64,000 nucleotides of DNA, from assembly GCA_028408795.1 (NCBI GenBank), contig JAOOLP010000002.1:1-64000 (forward strand). The letters are read 5' to 3'. Made by a program: the position numbers and the translations under genes. Origin of the DNA: Candidatus Pelagibacter sp. (GTDB taxonomy: Bacteria; Pseudomonadota; Alphaproteobacteria; Pelagibacterales; Pelagibacteraceae). The notes beneath the pieces are model-generated. The model saw only the letters and a list, made by a program, of their open reading frames with translations. It was not told where the DNA came from and searched no databases. Below are positions 16,639-24,911 of the stretch, one piece after another (the first letter of the stretch is position 1; each line of letters begins with the position of its first letter).

Positions 16639-17924
16639 TAATTAGAAAAACCGTATTTCCTTAATCTAATATCTGCTGTTCGCGCGTGAGCTTCCATACC
16701 TTCTGCTCTACCGAGTCTAGCTGCTGTTGCTCCAACAACTTTTGTTGCGTCTTTTGTCATTCTTTGGAATGTTAAAGTTTTTATAAATTTGCCGACAAAA
16801 AGACCACCAGTATATCTTCCACCGCCTTTTGTGGGTAAAATATGATTTGTACCGGAACATTTGTCTCCATAAGCTACTGTTGTTTCTTCACCTAAAAATA
16901 AAGATCCATAATTTCTTAATCTCTTTAGCCACCAATCTAATTTACTTGCGTGAACTTCTAAATGTTCTGAAGCATATTTATCGCTTACCTCTGCCATTTC
17001 TTCATCGCTGTCACATAAAATTACTTCCCCGTAATCTTTCCAAGCTGCTGTGGCGTTAACTTTTGCAAGTTCAGGTAATTCATTAATCAATTCTGGCACT
17101 CTTTTCATTGTAAAATCTGCTAACTCTTTATCTGTAGTGAACAACCATGCAGGGGAATTATATCCGTGCTCCATCTGCCCAACTAAATCCACTGCAACAA
17201 TTTCTTTATCTGCAGATTTATCAGCGATAATTGCAATTTCTGTTGGACCAGCAAATTGGTCTATGCCAACTTTTCCGTAAACAATTCTTTTTGCTTCAGC
17301 AACATACTGGTTACCAGCACCAACTAAAAAATCTACTGGCGGATTATTAAAACAACCATGTGTCAAAGATCCTATAGCTGCAACACCACCTAGATTCATT
17401 ATTACATCTGCTCCACAATGATTTGCGGCAAAAATAATGCCGGGGTTAGCTCCATCTTTATCTTTTGGAGGACTTGCGCAAATAATAGTTTTTACGCCAG
17501 CAACTTTTGCTGGTGTAATTGCCATAACTGCAGAAGAGATATGTGCGTATCTTCCTCCAGGTATATAACAGCCAGCAGTATCAACTGGAATTAATCTTTG
17601 TCCAGCAAACAAACCTTTTGAAAGTTCAACTTCAAAATCGTTATTCATACTTTTTAGTTGATGTTCGGCAAATTTACGAATTCTATCATGTGCAAACTTT
17701 ACATCGTCTTTTGTCTTTTCATCTACTTTTTTAATAGCTTCCTCTATTTTTTCTTTGGAAACTATGACTTCACCTTCGTATTTATCAAATTTTTTATTTA
17801 ATTCTTTGAGAGCAACTTCTTTTCTCTCTTTTATATCGTTAAGTATTAATTGAACTGCAGCCTGAGTCTTGTGATCGTCAGTTTCTGGTGTCTTACTCGC
17901 TTTTTTAATATATTTAATTGCCAT
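16638..17924 (-). CDS. hpsN: HisD-like sulfopropanediol 3-dehydrogenase
   Basis: About 428 residues of the histidinol dehydrogenase family. The ATG at 17924 (MAIKYIKKAS) is preferred over the longer frame because it overlaps the TRAP permease stop by 11 bases. The zinc ligands of VGQMEHG (Gln about 250, His about 253) and the catalytic pair in YASEHLEVHA (Glu about 320, His about 321) are present. The substrate loop reads CYIPGGRYAHISS rather than the HisD-type. HpsN oxidises (R)-2,3-dihydroxypropane-1-sulfonate twice with NAD to (R)-sulfolactate. Operon with a TRAP transporter and presence of suyAB support this over histidine biosynthesis. Confidence 0.82.
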   Translation of the reverse strand: MAIKYIKKASKTPETDDHKTQAAVQLILNDIKERKEVALKELNKKFDKYEGEVIVSKEKIEEAIKKVDEKTKDDVKFAHDRIRKFAEHQLKSMNNDFEVELSKGLFAGQRLIPVDTAGCYIPGGRYAHISSAVMAITPAKVAGVKTIICASPPKDKDGANPGIIFAANHCGADVIMNLGGVAAIGSLTHGCFNNPPVDFLVGAGNQYVAEAKRIVYGKVGIDQFAGPTEIAIIADKSADKEIVAVDLVGQMEHGYNSPAWLFTTDKELADFTMKRVPELINELPELAKVNATAAWKDYGEVILCDSDEEMAEVSDKYASEHLEVHASKLDWWLKRLRNYGSLFLGEETTVAYGDKCSGTNHILPTKGGGRYTGGLFVGKFIKTLTFQRMTKDATKVVGATAARLGRAEGMEAHARTADIRLRKYGFSN

Positions 17925-19248
17925 ATAATAAAGTTGGTAACCACAATGCAATTTGTGGAAAAAGTACTATTAATACTAATCCAAAAATTTGCAAGACCAT
18001 AAATTGCATCATTCCATAATAAATGTCTTTTAAATCCCATTCGGGTACCACACCTTTTAAAAAATACGCTGAAAGCGCCACTGGAGGTGATAGCCAGGCG
18101 GTTTGGAGATTTACAGCCACTAGTATAGCAAACCAAGTTAGATTGAATCCTAGGGCTTCAACTAAAGGTAAAATTATAGGGATAATTATCATCACTATTG
18201 GAACCCACTCTAAAGGCCATCCTAACAAAAATATCATCACCATTATCATTGCTAGAATTAAATATTTGTTCATTTCTAATCCAAGTAAAAACTCGGTTAG
18301 CAAAGTAGGTGTTCCTAATCTAGCGAATACTGCACCAAAAAAGTTAGAAGCAGCTACTAAAACCATTATTAAAGCTGTAATTTCTAAAGTTTTTACTAAT
18401 GCCTCTTGTAATTTTGGCAATGTTAATTTCTTGTAAGCTATTGATAGAAGTAATGCACCCATTGCTCCACAACCTGCAGCTTCTGTAGGTGTTGCAAAAC
18501 CAAACAAAATACTTCCTAAAGCAGCAAATACTAATGCAGCGGGAGGCACTAATCCTAAAAAAAACTCAATCCAAACTTTTGTCATGCTAGTTGCTCGCAT
18601 ATCTTCTGGTAATGGGGGTCCGAGCTTTGGATCCATCATGCATCTAATTGTGGTATAAGCCGCATATAATGTTGCGAGTAATATTCCAGGAAATATTGCT
18701 GCTGCGAATAAATCAATGACCGGGATCTCCATAATTGGCCCCATTACAACAAGCATAATACTTGGAGGGATAAGAATTCCTAAAGTTCCTCCAGCTGTTA
18801 TTGTTCCTGCTGCTAATCGTACATTATAACCAGATCTATTCATTGATTTGGCAGCCATAATTCCTAAGATTGTTACTGATGCTCCTACTATTCCTGTCGC
18901 TGCAGCAAAAATCACAGAAACAAACAAGACAGCATAATAAAGTGATCCTCTAACTCTGGCTAACATAAGTTGGAATGCTGAGAACAACCTTTCCATCAAA
19001 CCAGCTTGTTCCATCATTATTCCCATAAAGACAAAGAGCGGGACAGCAGCAAGGGTTTGTTCGGTCATGACCATTGAAAATTGTAAGGTCATCAAATAGA
19101 AAACTAATTTACCAAATCCTAAGTATCCAAAAACAAAACCTAAAAAAATTAATGTAAAAGATATTGGAAATCCTACGAATATAGCAAAAAGCATTACTCC
19201 AACTAAAATGAAGCCTAATACAGCTGGATCAATTAATTCTGCTATCAT
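17914..19248 (-). CDS. TRAP transporter large permease (DctM type), probable C3-sulfonate uptake
   Basis: 444 residues, about 11-12 hydrophobic helices, with DctM-type stretches such as GFPISFTLIFLGFVFGY, AGTITAGGTLGILIPPSI and FGFATPTEAAG. Start chosen at 19248 (MIAELIDPAV), which gives an ATGA overlap with the small permease stop; the frame is open 7 codons further upstream without a good reason to start there. It is the sodium-driven channel part of the TRAP system and overlaps hpsN, so in this island it matches the hpsKLM arrangement for DHPS uptake. Confidence 0.9.
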   Translation of the reverse strand: MIAELIDPAVLGFILVGVMLFAIFVGFPISFTLIFLGFVFGYLGFGKLVFYLMTLQFSMVMTEQTLAAVPLFVFMGIMMEQAGLMERLFSAFQLMLARVRGSLYYAVLFVSVIFAAATGIVGASVTILGIMAAKSMNRSGYNVRLAAGTITAGGTLGILIPPSIMLVVMGPIMEIPVIDLFAAAIFPGILLATLYAAYTTIRCMMDPKLGPPLPEDMRATSMTKVWIEFFLGLVPPAALVFAALGSILFGFATPTEAAGCGAMGALLLSIAYKKLTLPKLQEALVKTLEITALIMVLVAASNFFGAVFARLGTPTLLTEFLLGLEMNKYLILAMIMVMIFLLGWPLEWVPIVMIIIPIILPLVEALGFNLTWFAILVAVNLQTAWLSPPVALSAYFLKGVVPEWDLKDIYYGMMQFMVLQIFGLVLIVLFPQIALWLPTLLYGN

Positions 19249-19862
19249 TTTTTTTCTTCTCCAGGCCACTCGCCTTTTTTAGCAGCCCAATAACTTTTTA
19301 ATAATTCTGAAACGCCTTGAATTAAAAGAAATATTATACCTATTAACAAACATGATTTGATAGGCCACATGAATGGCATCCAAGTTGTATCCATTCCTCT
19401 TTCACCTCTTCGAATTGATTCTTCGACATAGCCAATAGTCATGTAAAGAAAAACTATTAAACCTGGAAAATAAAATAATATATATAACCAAAAATCTACA
19501 AGACCTTGATTTTTAGTTTTAAAATTTCTGTATAAAAAATCTGCTCTTATGTGAACTCCTTTGGATAGAGCGTATCCTGCTCCTAACATGAATAAGGCCC
19601 CGTATAAGAAACGACTTATGTCATAAGCCCAAATAGTTGGAGCTAAAAATAATTTTCTCATAATAACCTCATACGTCATTGCTAAAATTAAAGGCATGAG
19701 GATCCAACAGACTACATTACCTACACGTTTGCTGAATTTATCTATTGAAGTAATAGTGTTCGCCATCCAATTTGGCATATCAGCTGGCATTTTACTTGAG
19801 CCGCCGCGCCTCTCGGCAATCATTTCATCTGAGATGTCTATTTTTGGTTGCTTATCATTCAT
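19245..19862 (-). CDS. TRAP transporter small permease (DctQ type)
   Basis: 205 residues with a roughly 50-residue hydrophilic N-terminus and then four membrane helices, beginning VVCWILMPLILAMTYEVIMR, the characteristic DctQ first helix with a Glu-containing EVxxR motif. It couples to the large permease by an ATGA overlap. A stem-loop 18 bp upstream separates it from the binding-protein gene. Together the three genes make a complete TRAP system. Confidence 0.88.
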   Translation of the reverse strand: MNDKQPKIDISDEMIAERRGGSSKMPADMPNWMANTITSIDKFSKRVGNVVCWILMPLILAMTYEVIMRKLFLAPTIWAYDISRFLYGALFMLGAGYALSKGVHIRADFLYRNFKTKNQGLVDFWLYILFYFPGLIVFLYMTIGYVEESIRRGERGMDTTWMPFMWPIKSCLLIGIIFLLIQGVSELLKSYWAAKKGEWPGEEKK

Positions 19863-19879
19863 AATCTTGTCCTAAAAAA

Positions 19880-19907
19880 TTAGAGCGGACCGTTAAATCC
19901 GCTCTAA
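19880..19907 (-). terminator. Stem-loop with U-tract between dctP and dctQ (attenuator)
   Basis: A perfect 10-bp stem (19880-19889 with 19898-19907) with an 8-base loop. On the minus strand it is followed by TTTTTT. It lies 23 bp after the TRAP binding-protein stop and before the permease genes, the same position as the tauA-tauB element. Expected effect: more binding protein than membrane subunits. Confidence 0.85.
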
Positions 19908-19930
19908 AATATTTTTAAAGTTTTTGCTTA

Positions 19931-21025
19931 TTACTTTAATGTCGCCGCGTGAGCCATTCCTAGCTTAGCGTTTGACATTTGAGCACCACTCCAGAATGGT
20001 ACAGCAATATCAGCAAATTCTTTCATTGATTTATAAACTTTAGCGAAGAATTTGTTATCCGCTGCGTTTTTATTTAATGTTTTCTTTGCTGCTGCCATAT
20101 ATTCTTTAAAGTAGTCTGTTGGAGTATCTTCTAAAATTACTCCGTGCTTAGTAGTTAACTCTCTTAAAGCTTTTCCATTTTCATAGATTCTGTAGCTTAA
20201 AGATTTAGCTAATGAAGCGTTTGCAGCTACTTCAAGAGATTTTTTTTCGTGCTTCGTCATTGCTTTGTAAGTTTTTCCAGTAATATAAAAGTCAGCATTT
20301 ACTACAACTTGGTGTAAACCTTGTAGGTAATAGTGTTTTAATACTTTTTGGAAACCAAATGTTAAATCTGGTTTTGGACAACACCATTCTGCTGCATCGA
20401 TAGTACCTGCTTGTAATGCTGGAAGAATATCTCCACCGCCCATTGCTACAGATGCAATACCGATATCTTTATATGTTTGACCAGGAATTCCTGGAGGTGT
20501 TCTGAATTTATATTTTCTAAAATCAGCCATGTCTTTAATTGGTTTTGGAAACCAACCTAAAGCTTCTGGGCCAACTGGTTGAAGCATAAATCCTTTAATG
20601 TCTCTACCCATTTCTTTCCAAAGTTGGTCGTATAATTCTTTACCACCACCATATTGGAACCAAGATAAAAACGCTAAGTTATCTATACCTACTCCACCAC
20701 CTGCTACTGGCGAACCGAATAACATGGCAGCTGGGTGATCGCCAGACCAATAGTGTGTCCAAGCGAATCCGCAGTCAATTAATCCTTTGTCAACTGCATC
20801 TAAAGTTTCTTTTACTCCTACAACAGCTCCTGCTGGTAAAATCTCGAATTTTAGAGATCCATCAGTAAGTTCTGTTACAGTGTCAGTAAAGTCCTTTAAC
20901 ATTTTCACTTCATCAGCTTTAGTGTTAAGAACGGTCTGACATTTTAATGTTTTTGCGTTTGCAGTAGTCATTGAAAAACCAACAAATACAGCCAAACTTA
21001 AAACAACAGTTAATAATTTTCTCAT
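19931..21025 (-). CDS. TRAP transporter periplasmic binding protein (DctP type)
   Basis: 364 residues with a signal peptide (RKLLTVVLSLAVFVGFSM, cleavage after ANA near residue 24). The mature protein has the DctP pattern including FTDTVTELTDGSLKFEIL, KYKFRTPPGIPGQTYKDIG (with the carboxylate/sulfonate-binding Arg) and GGGDILPALQAGTIDAAEW. This subgroup is the TakP-like, 2-oxoacid-type class. It is first in the operon that continues with DctQ, DctM, HpsN and the zinc dehydrogenase, so DHPS or sulfolactate is the best guess for ligand. Confidence 0.88.
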   Translation of the reverse strand: MRKLLTVVLSLAVFVGFSMTTANAKTLKCQTVLNTKADEVKMLKDFTDTVTELTDGSLKFEILPAGAVVGVKETLDAVDKGLIDCGFAWTHYWSGDHPAAMLFGSPVAGGGVGIDNLAFLSWFQYGGGKELYDQLWKEMGRDIKGFMLQPVGPEALGWFPKPIKDMADFRKYKFRTPPGIPGQTYKDIGIASVAMGGGDILPALQAGTIDAAEWCCPKPDLTFGFQKVLKHYYLQGLHQVVVNADFYITGKTYKAMTKHEKKSLEVAANASLAKSLSYRIYENGKALRELTTKHGVILEDTPTDYFKEYMAAAKKTLNKNAADNKFFAKVYKSMKEFADIAVPFWSGAQMSNAKLGMAHAATLK

Positions 21026-21163
21026 TATTCCCCCGTTTGATTATTATTTATTGCAGAATTAAACCTCTTTAAAATTTGAGAGTCAAACAATAGAAATAAA
21101 ACCTTAGGTTGAATTTGATGCATTGGCAATTATGAGTTTTCCTCCTATAAGTATCATTTATCT

Positions 21164-22784
21164 ATGGAAGAATTCGATTACATAATTATAGGAGCAGGAT
21201 CAGCAGGATGTGTTCTTGCAAATAGATTAACTCAAAAAGAGGAAAACAAAGTTTTACTTCTTGAAGCAGGTGGTAATGATAATTATCCATGGATACACAT
21301 CCCAGTTGGATATTATAAAACAATGCATAATCCTAAAGTTGACTGGTGTTTCAGAACAGAAAAAGATGAAACAATGAATAACAGATCTATAAGATATCCT
21401 AGAGGTAAAACTTTAGGTGGCAGTTCCTCTATTAATGGACTCTTATGGATAAGAGGTCAAAGTAATGATTATGATAATTGGAGACAAATGGGTAACACTG
21501 GATGGGGATGGAATGATGTTCTGCCCTACTTTTTTAAAATCTGAAAACAATGAATTAGGTAAAAGTGAATACCATAACGATAGTGGTCCCATTATGGTTT
21601 CAAATAAAAAAATTGATTTAAAAATGTTAGATGAATTCCAAAACGCAGCTGAGGAATGTGGAATACCTAAAACTAATGATTTTAACACTGGAGATAATAC
21701 GGGAATTGGTTTTTTTCAATTTACTACTAATCATAATAAATCATTACTTAAACTTAGATGTAGTGCTGCAAAAGGATATCTAAATCCTGTCAAAAAAAGG
21801 AAAAATTTAAAGATTATAACTAATGCACATGTTCAAAAGATAAATTTTGAAGGAACTAAAGCCAATAGTGTAAGTTTTTATAGAGGAGATAAATTAATTA
21901 CCGCTAAAGCCAAAAGAGAAATAATTTTATCGGCAGGTTCCATTGGTTCTCCTCATATTCTTCAGGTATCTGGCATCGGTAATGCGGATAAATTAAGTAA
22001 AATTGGTATTAAGACTATTAAAGAATTAAAAGGCGTTGGTATGAATTTACAAGATCATCTTATGTTTAGACCAGTTTATAAAGTAAAAAATTTAAAGTCT
22101 TTAAACGGCAAAATAAACAGTTTATTTGGTAATTTTTTAATTGGTTTGGAATATATATTTAAGCAGAGCGGCCCAATGACAATGGGGGCTAGTCAAGTAT
22201 GTGGTTTTGCAAAAAGTGATCCATCAAAAGAAACTCCTAATTTACAATTCCATGTTCAACCAATAAGTACTGACATTCTTGGCGCTTCAAAACTGCATGA
22301 CTTTGATGGAATTACCCCTACAGTGGCAAATATCAGACCTTCAAGCAGAGGAGAAATTTCAATAGTAAGTAACGATAGTAGAGTTAATCCAAAAATCAAG
22401 ATGAACTATTTATCGACAGAAGATGATAGAATGGTAGCTGCTCAAGGATTAAAATTAGTTAGAAAAATTATGCTAGAAACAAAAACTTTTAAAAAATATG
22501 AACCAGAAGAGTATAGACCTGGAGTTCATATTACTGAAGATGAAGAGCTGGTAAAAGCTGGTAGTGAATTTACTCAAACAATTTTTCATCCTGTAGGAAC
22601 ATGTAAAATGGGTAAGGATGAGAATGCAGTTGTTAATGACAAATTATATGTACATGGACTTCAAAATTTAAGAGTAGTAGATGCATCTATAATGCCCAAC
22701 ATTACTTCAGGAAATACAAACGCTCCAACTATAATGATTGCAGAAAAAGGTGCAGAATTTATTTTAAATAATCAAATAAAATGA
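21164..22784 (+). pseudogene. GMC-family alcohol/choline dehydrogenase with one frameshift
   Basis: The first frame (21164-21544) encodes the FAD-binding start [20 protein letters not shown] and the GMC signature [18 protein letters not shown], and stops after DVLPYFFKI. The second frame continues the family exactly from [19 protein letters not shown] to the C-terminal active-site region TIFHPVGTCKMG and GNTNAPTIMIAEKGAE. The break is at the run of six T near 21530-21535: removing one T restores YFLKSENN and one intact protein of about 540 residues, normal for the family. It could be a sequencing/assembly error, a real indel, or phase variation. Substrate unknown; it is divergent from the TRAP-hpsN operon. 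Confidence 0.82.
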
Positions 22785-23353
22785 CAGAAGAAATTATAAT
22801 TTTAACTCAAATAATATTTATTGATCTGGTTTTAGCAGGCGATAATGCAATTATTATAGGTATGGTAGCCTCAAAATTTGATCAAGATAAAAGAAAAAAA
22901 ATAATTTTCTTTGGTATTGGTGCTGCAGTGATTTTAAGAATACTTTTCACTTTGATAACAACTTATCTATTAATGATTACCGGGTTAAGACTTATTGGTG
23001 GAATTTTACTACTTTATATTTGTTATAAATTATATGTTGACGTGATAAAGGGGCAGATTGAAAAAAAAGATATCAAAGTTGATAACAGTTCTTTTAGTAA
23101 GGCAATTTTTACAATTATAATGGCTGATGTCACAATGAGTCTCGATAATGTCCTTAGTGTTGCAGGAGCAGCAAAAGGACATTTCATGTTATTAATTTTC
23201 GGTTTAGCTCTATCCATTGCTTTAATGGCATTTGCAGCTAATTTAATAGCAAAATGGATTGAAAAATATAAATGGATCGGATGGTTAGGTTTAATAGCTA
23301 TACTAGTTGTAGCAATAGATCTAATATACACTGATTTAAAATTAATTTTATAA
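22781..23353 (+). CDS. TerC-family integral membrane protein
   Basis: 190 residues with about six membrane helices. The family's acidic motifs are visible: IFIDLVLAGDNAIIIGMV near residue 10 and VTMSLDNVLSVAGAA near residue 115, both with Asp-Asn in the membrane. TerC proteins are linked to metal (manganese) export or tellurite resistance. It overlaps the GMC gene end by 4 bases (ATGA), so it is co-translated with it; the link to alcohol oxidation is unclear. Confidence 0.85.
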   Translation: MTEEIIILTQIIFIDLVLAGDNAIIIGMVASKFDQDKRKKIIFFGIGAAVILRILFTLITTYLLMITGLRLIGGILLLYICYKLYVDVIKGQIEKKDIKVDNSSFSKAIFTIIMADVTMSLDNVLSVAGAAKGHFMLLIFGLALSIALMAFAANLIAKWIEKYKWIGWLGLIAILVVAIDLIYTDLKLIL

Positions 23354-23355
23354 TC

Positions 23356-24123
23356 ATGTATTTAAAAAAGTATAATTTAAAAGGTAAATATTCTTTTGTA
23401 ACTGGGGCTGGAAAAGGTTTGGGAAGAGCTTGCGCTATAGCTCTAGCCGAAGCTGGGTCTAATTTAATATTAATTAGTAGGACAAAAAAAGATTTAGATG
23501 CAGTTTCAAAAATTGTAAAAAAATATAAAGTTAAATGTAAAACTTATGTGTGTGATTTAACTAATTACTTACAAATAAAACAAATTATAAATAGTCAGCC
23601 AAAAATTGATGTTTTAATAAATAATGCTGGAACAAATATTCCTGAGCATTTTTTAAAAATTCGTAAACAAGATATGGAAAAAGTTGTAAAAATTAATACT
23701 ATTGCAGCATTTAATGTTGCTAATTTAGTTGCTTTAAAGATGGTAGAAACAAAAAATAGAAAAAAAATTGGTGCTGCAATCGTAAATATGTCGTCACAAA
23801 TGGGTCATGTGGGCGGTCCTATTCGAAGCGTTTATAACATGACCAAATTTGGTATCGAGGGGCTGACCAAAGGGATGGCGATAGATTTAGCAAAATATAA
23901 TATTAGAGTAAATAGTATTGCACCAACTTTTGTAGTTACGCCAATGACAAAAAAGTTTTTTAAAAAGAAAGCCTTTAGGAAAGAAGTTTTAGGAAACATT
24001 CCTTTGGGAAGATATGCGGAGTTATCTGAGGTATCTTCTGCAGCAGTTTTTTTAGCATCTGATGCGGCTTCTATGATTACTGGAACTTCATTATTGGTAG
24101 ATGGCGGATGGACAGCAAGATAA
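23356..24123 (+). CDS. Classical short-chain dehydrogenase/reductase
   Basis: 255 residues. NAD(P)-binding TGAGKGLGRA (residues 16-25), NNAG near 88, catalytic Ser in NMSSQMGHVGG, Tyr-Lys in YNMTK near residue 160, and the C-terminal LLVDGGWTAR. It follows the TerC gene by 2 bp and overlaps the peptidase gene by 16 bases. Given the island, one candidate role is an SDR-type dihydroxypropanesulfonate dehydrogenase acting before HpsN, but nothing in the sequence fixes the substrate. Confidence 0.82.
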   Translation: MYLKKYNLKGKYSFVTGAGKGLGRACAIALAEAGSNLILISRTKKDLDAVSKIVKKYKVKCKTYVCDLTNYLQIKQIINSQPKIDVLINNAGTNIPEHFLKIRKQDMEKVVKINTIAAFNVANLVALKMVETKNRKKIGAAIVNMSSQMGHVGGPIRSVYNMTKFGIEGLTKGMAIDLAKYNIRVNSIAPTFVVTPMTKKFFKKKAFRKEVLGNIPLGRYAELSEVSSAAVFLASDAASMITGTSLLVDGGWTAR

Positions 24124-24911
24124 TAAGTTTTATATTTTTTTTTATAATACCTTTAAACTTATGCGCTACAGAATTTCAAGGAAGTTTTAAACAAGGTTCA
24201 TTTATTTTAGGAAAAACTAATCCAAAATCAAAAGTCTATATAGATAAAACTAAAGTCAGAATTACAAAAGACGGATATTTTGCATTTGGAATAGGTAGAG
24301 ATAGAAAAAACAATATTGTGATTAAAATAATTAATGATGGCAAAACAGATATAATAGAAAAGAAAGTATTCAAAAAAAAATATTTAATTCAAAGAATAGA
24401 TGGTTTGCCTCCAAAACAAGTAACGCCACCAAAAGAAGTATATGATCGAATTAAGGCCGATAACATTTTAATAGGTAATGCGAGGTCAATAGATAGCGAT
24501 TTAACTTTTTTTAAAGAGAAGTTTAAAGTTCCACTCAAAGACTCAATTGTGACTGGTGTATATGGAAGTCAAAGAATACTTAATGGAAAACCTAGAAGAC
24601 CGCATTACGGTCTTGATTTTGCCTCTGATGAGGGGACTCCAATTATGGCAATGTTAGATGGTGTAGTCACTTTAGCAGAAGATGACCTTTATTTTACAGG
24701 TGGCACAGTAATATTTGATCATGGTCATGGTATAAGCACTTTGTATATGCATTTAAAAGATGTAGATGTGAAGAAAGGGCAAAAAGTAAAACAAGGTGAA
24801 AGAATTGGAACAGTAGGAAAAACTGGTAGATCTACTGGGCCTCACTTAGATATAAGATTAAATTGGTTTAATGTGAAATTGGACCCGGCTAGTGTCTTAA
24901 AATTAAATTAA
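24108..24911 (+). CDS. M23-family murein metallopeptidase, secreted
   Basis: 267 residues with an N-terminal hydrophobic signal (SFIFFFIIPLNLCAT, Cys near residue 19, possibly a lipoprotein). The C-terminal half is a LytM/M23 domain: RRPHYGLDFAS (His and Asp zinc ligands), and TLYMHL plus GRSTGPHLDIR (HxH-type zinc ligands). It cleaves peptidoglycan cross-links or acts as a cell-division activator. The start lies inside the SDR gene end (16-base overlap). Its stop overlaps the xsc stop convergently. Confidence 0.85.
   Translation: MDSKIISFIFFFIIPLNLCATEFQGSFKQGSFILGKTNPKSKVYIDKTKVRITKDGYFAFGIGRDRKNNIVIKIINDGKTDIIEKKVFKKKYLIQRIDGLPPKQVTPPKEVYDRIKADNILIGNARSIDSDLTFFKEKFKVPLKDSIVTGVYGSQRILNGKPRRPHYGLDFASDEGTPIMAMLDGVVTLAEDDLYFTGGTVIFDHGHGISTLYMHLKDVDVKKGQKVKQGERIGTVGKTGRSTGPHLDIRLNWFNVKLDPASVLKLN

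Noticed and set aside
16638..17924. Histidinol dehydrogenase of histidine biosynthesis
   Set aside because: It lies in an operon with a TRAP transporter and zinc ADH and near suyAB, and the substrate loop differs; HpsN-type is the better call.
21528..21540. Possible programmed -1 frameshift at TTTTTTA in the GMC gene
   Set aside because: The downstream frame is reached by +1 (or -2), not -1, so the heptamer cannot explain it; one inserted T is simpler.
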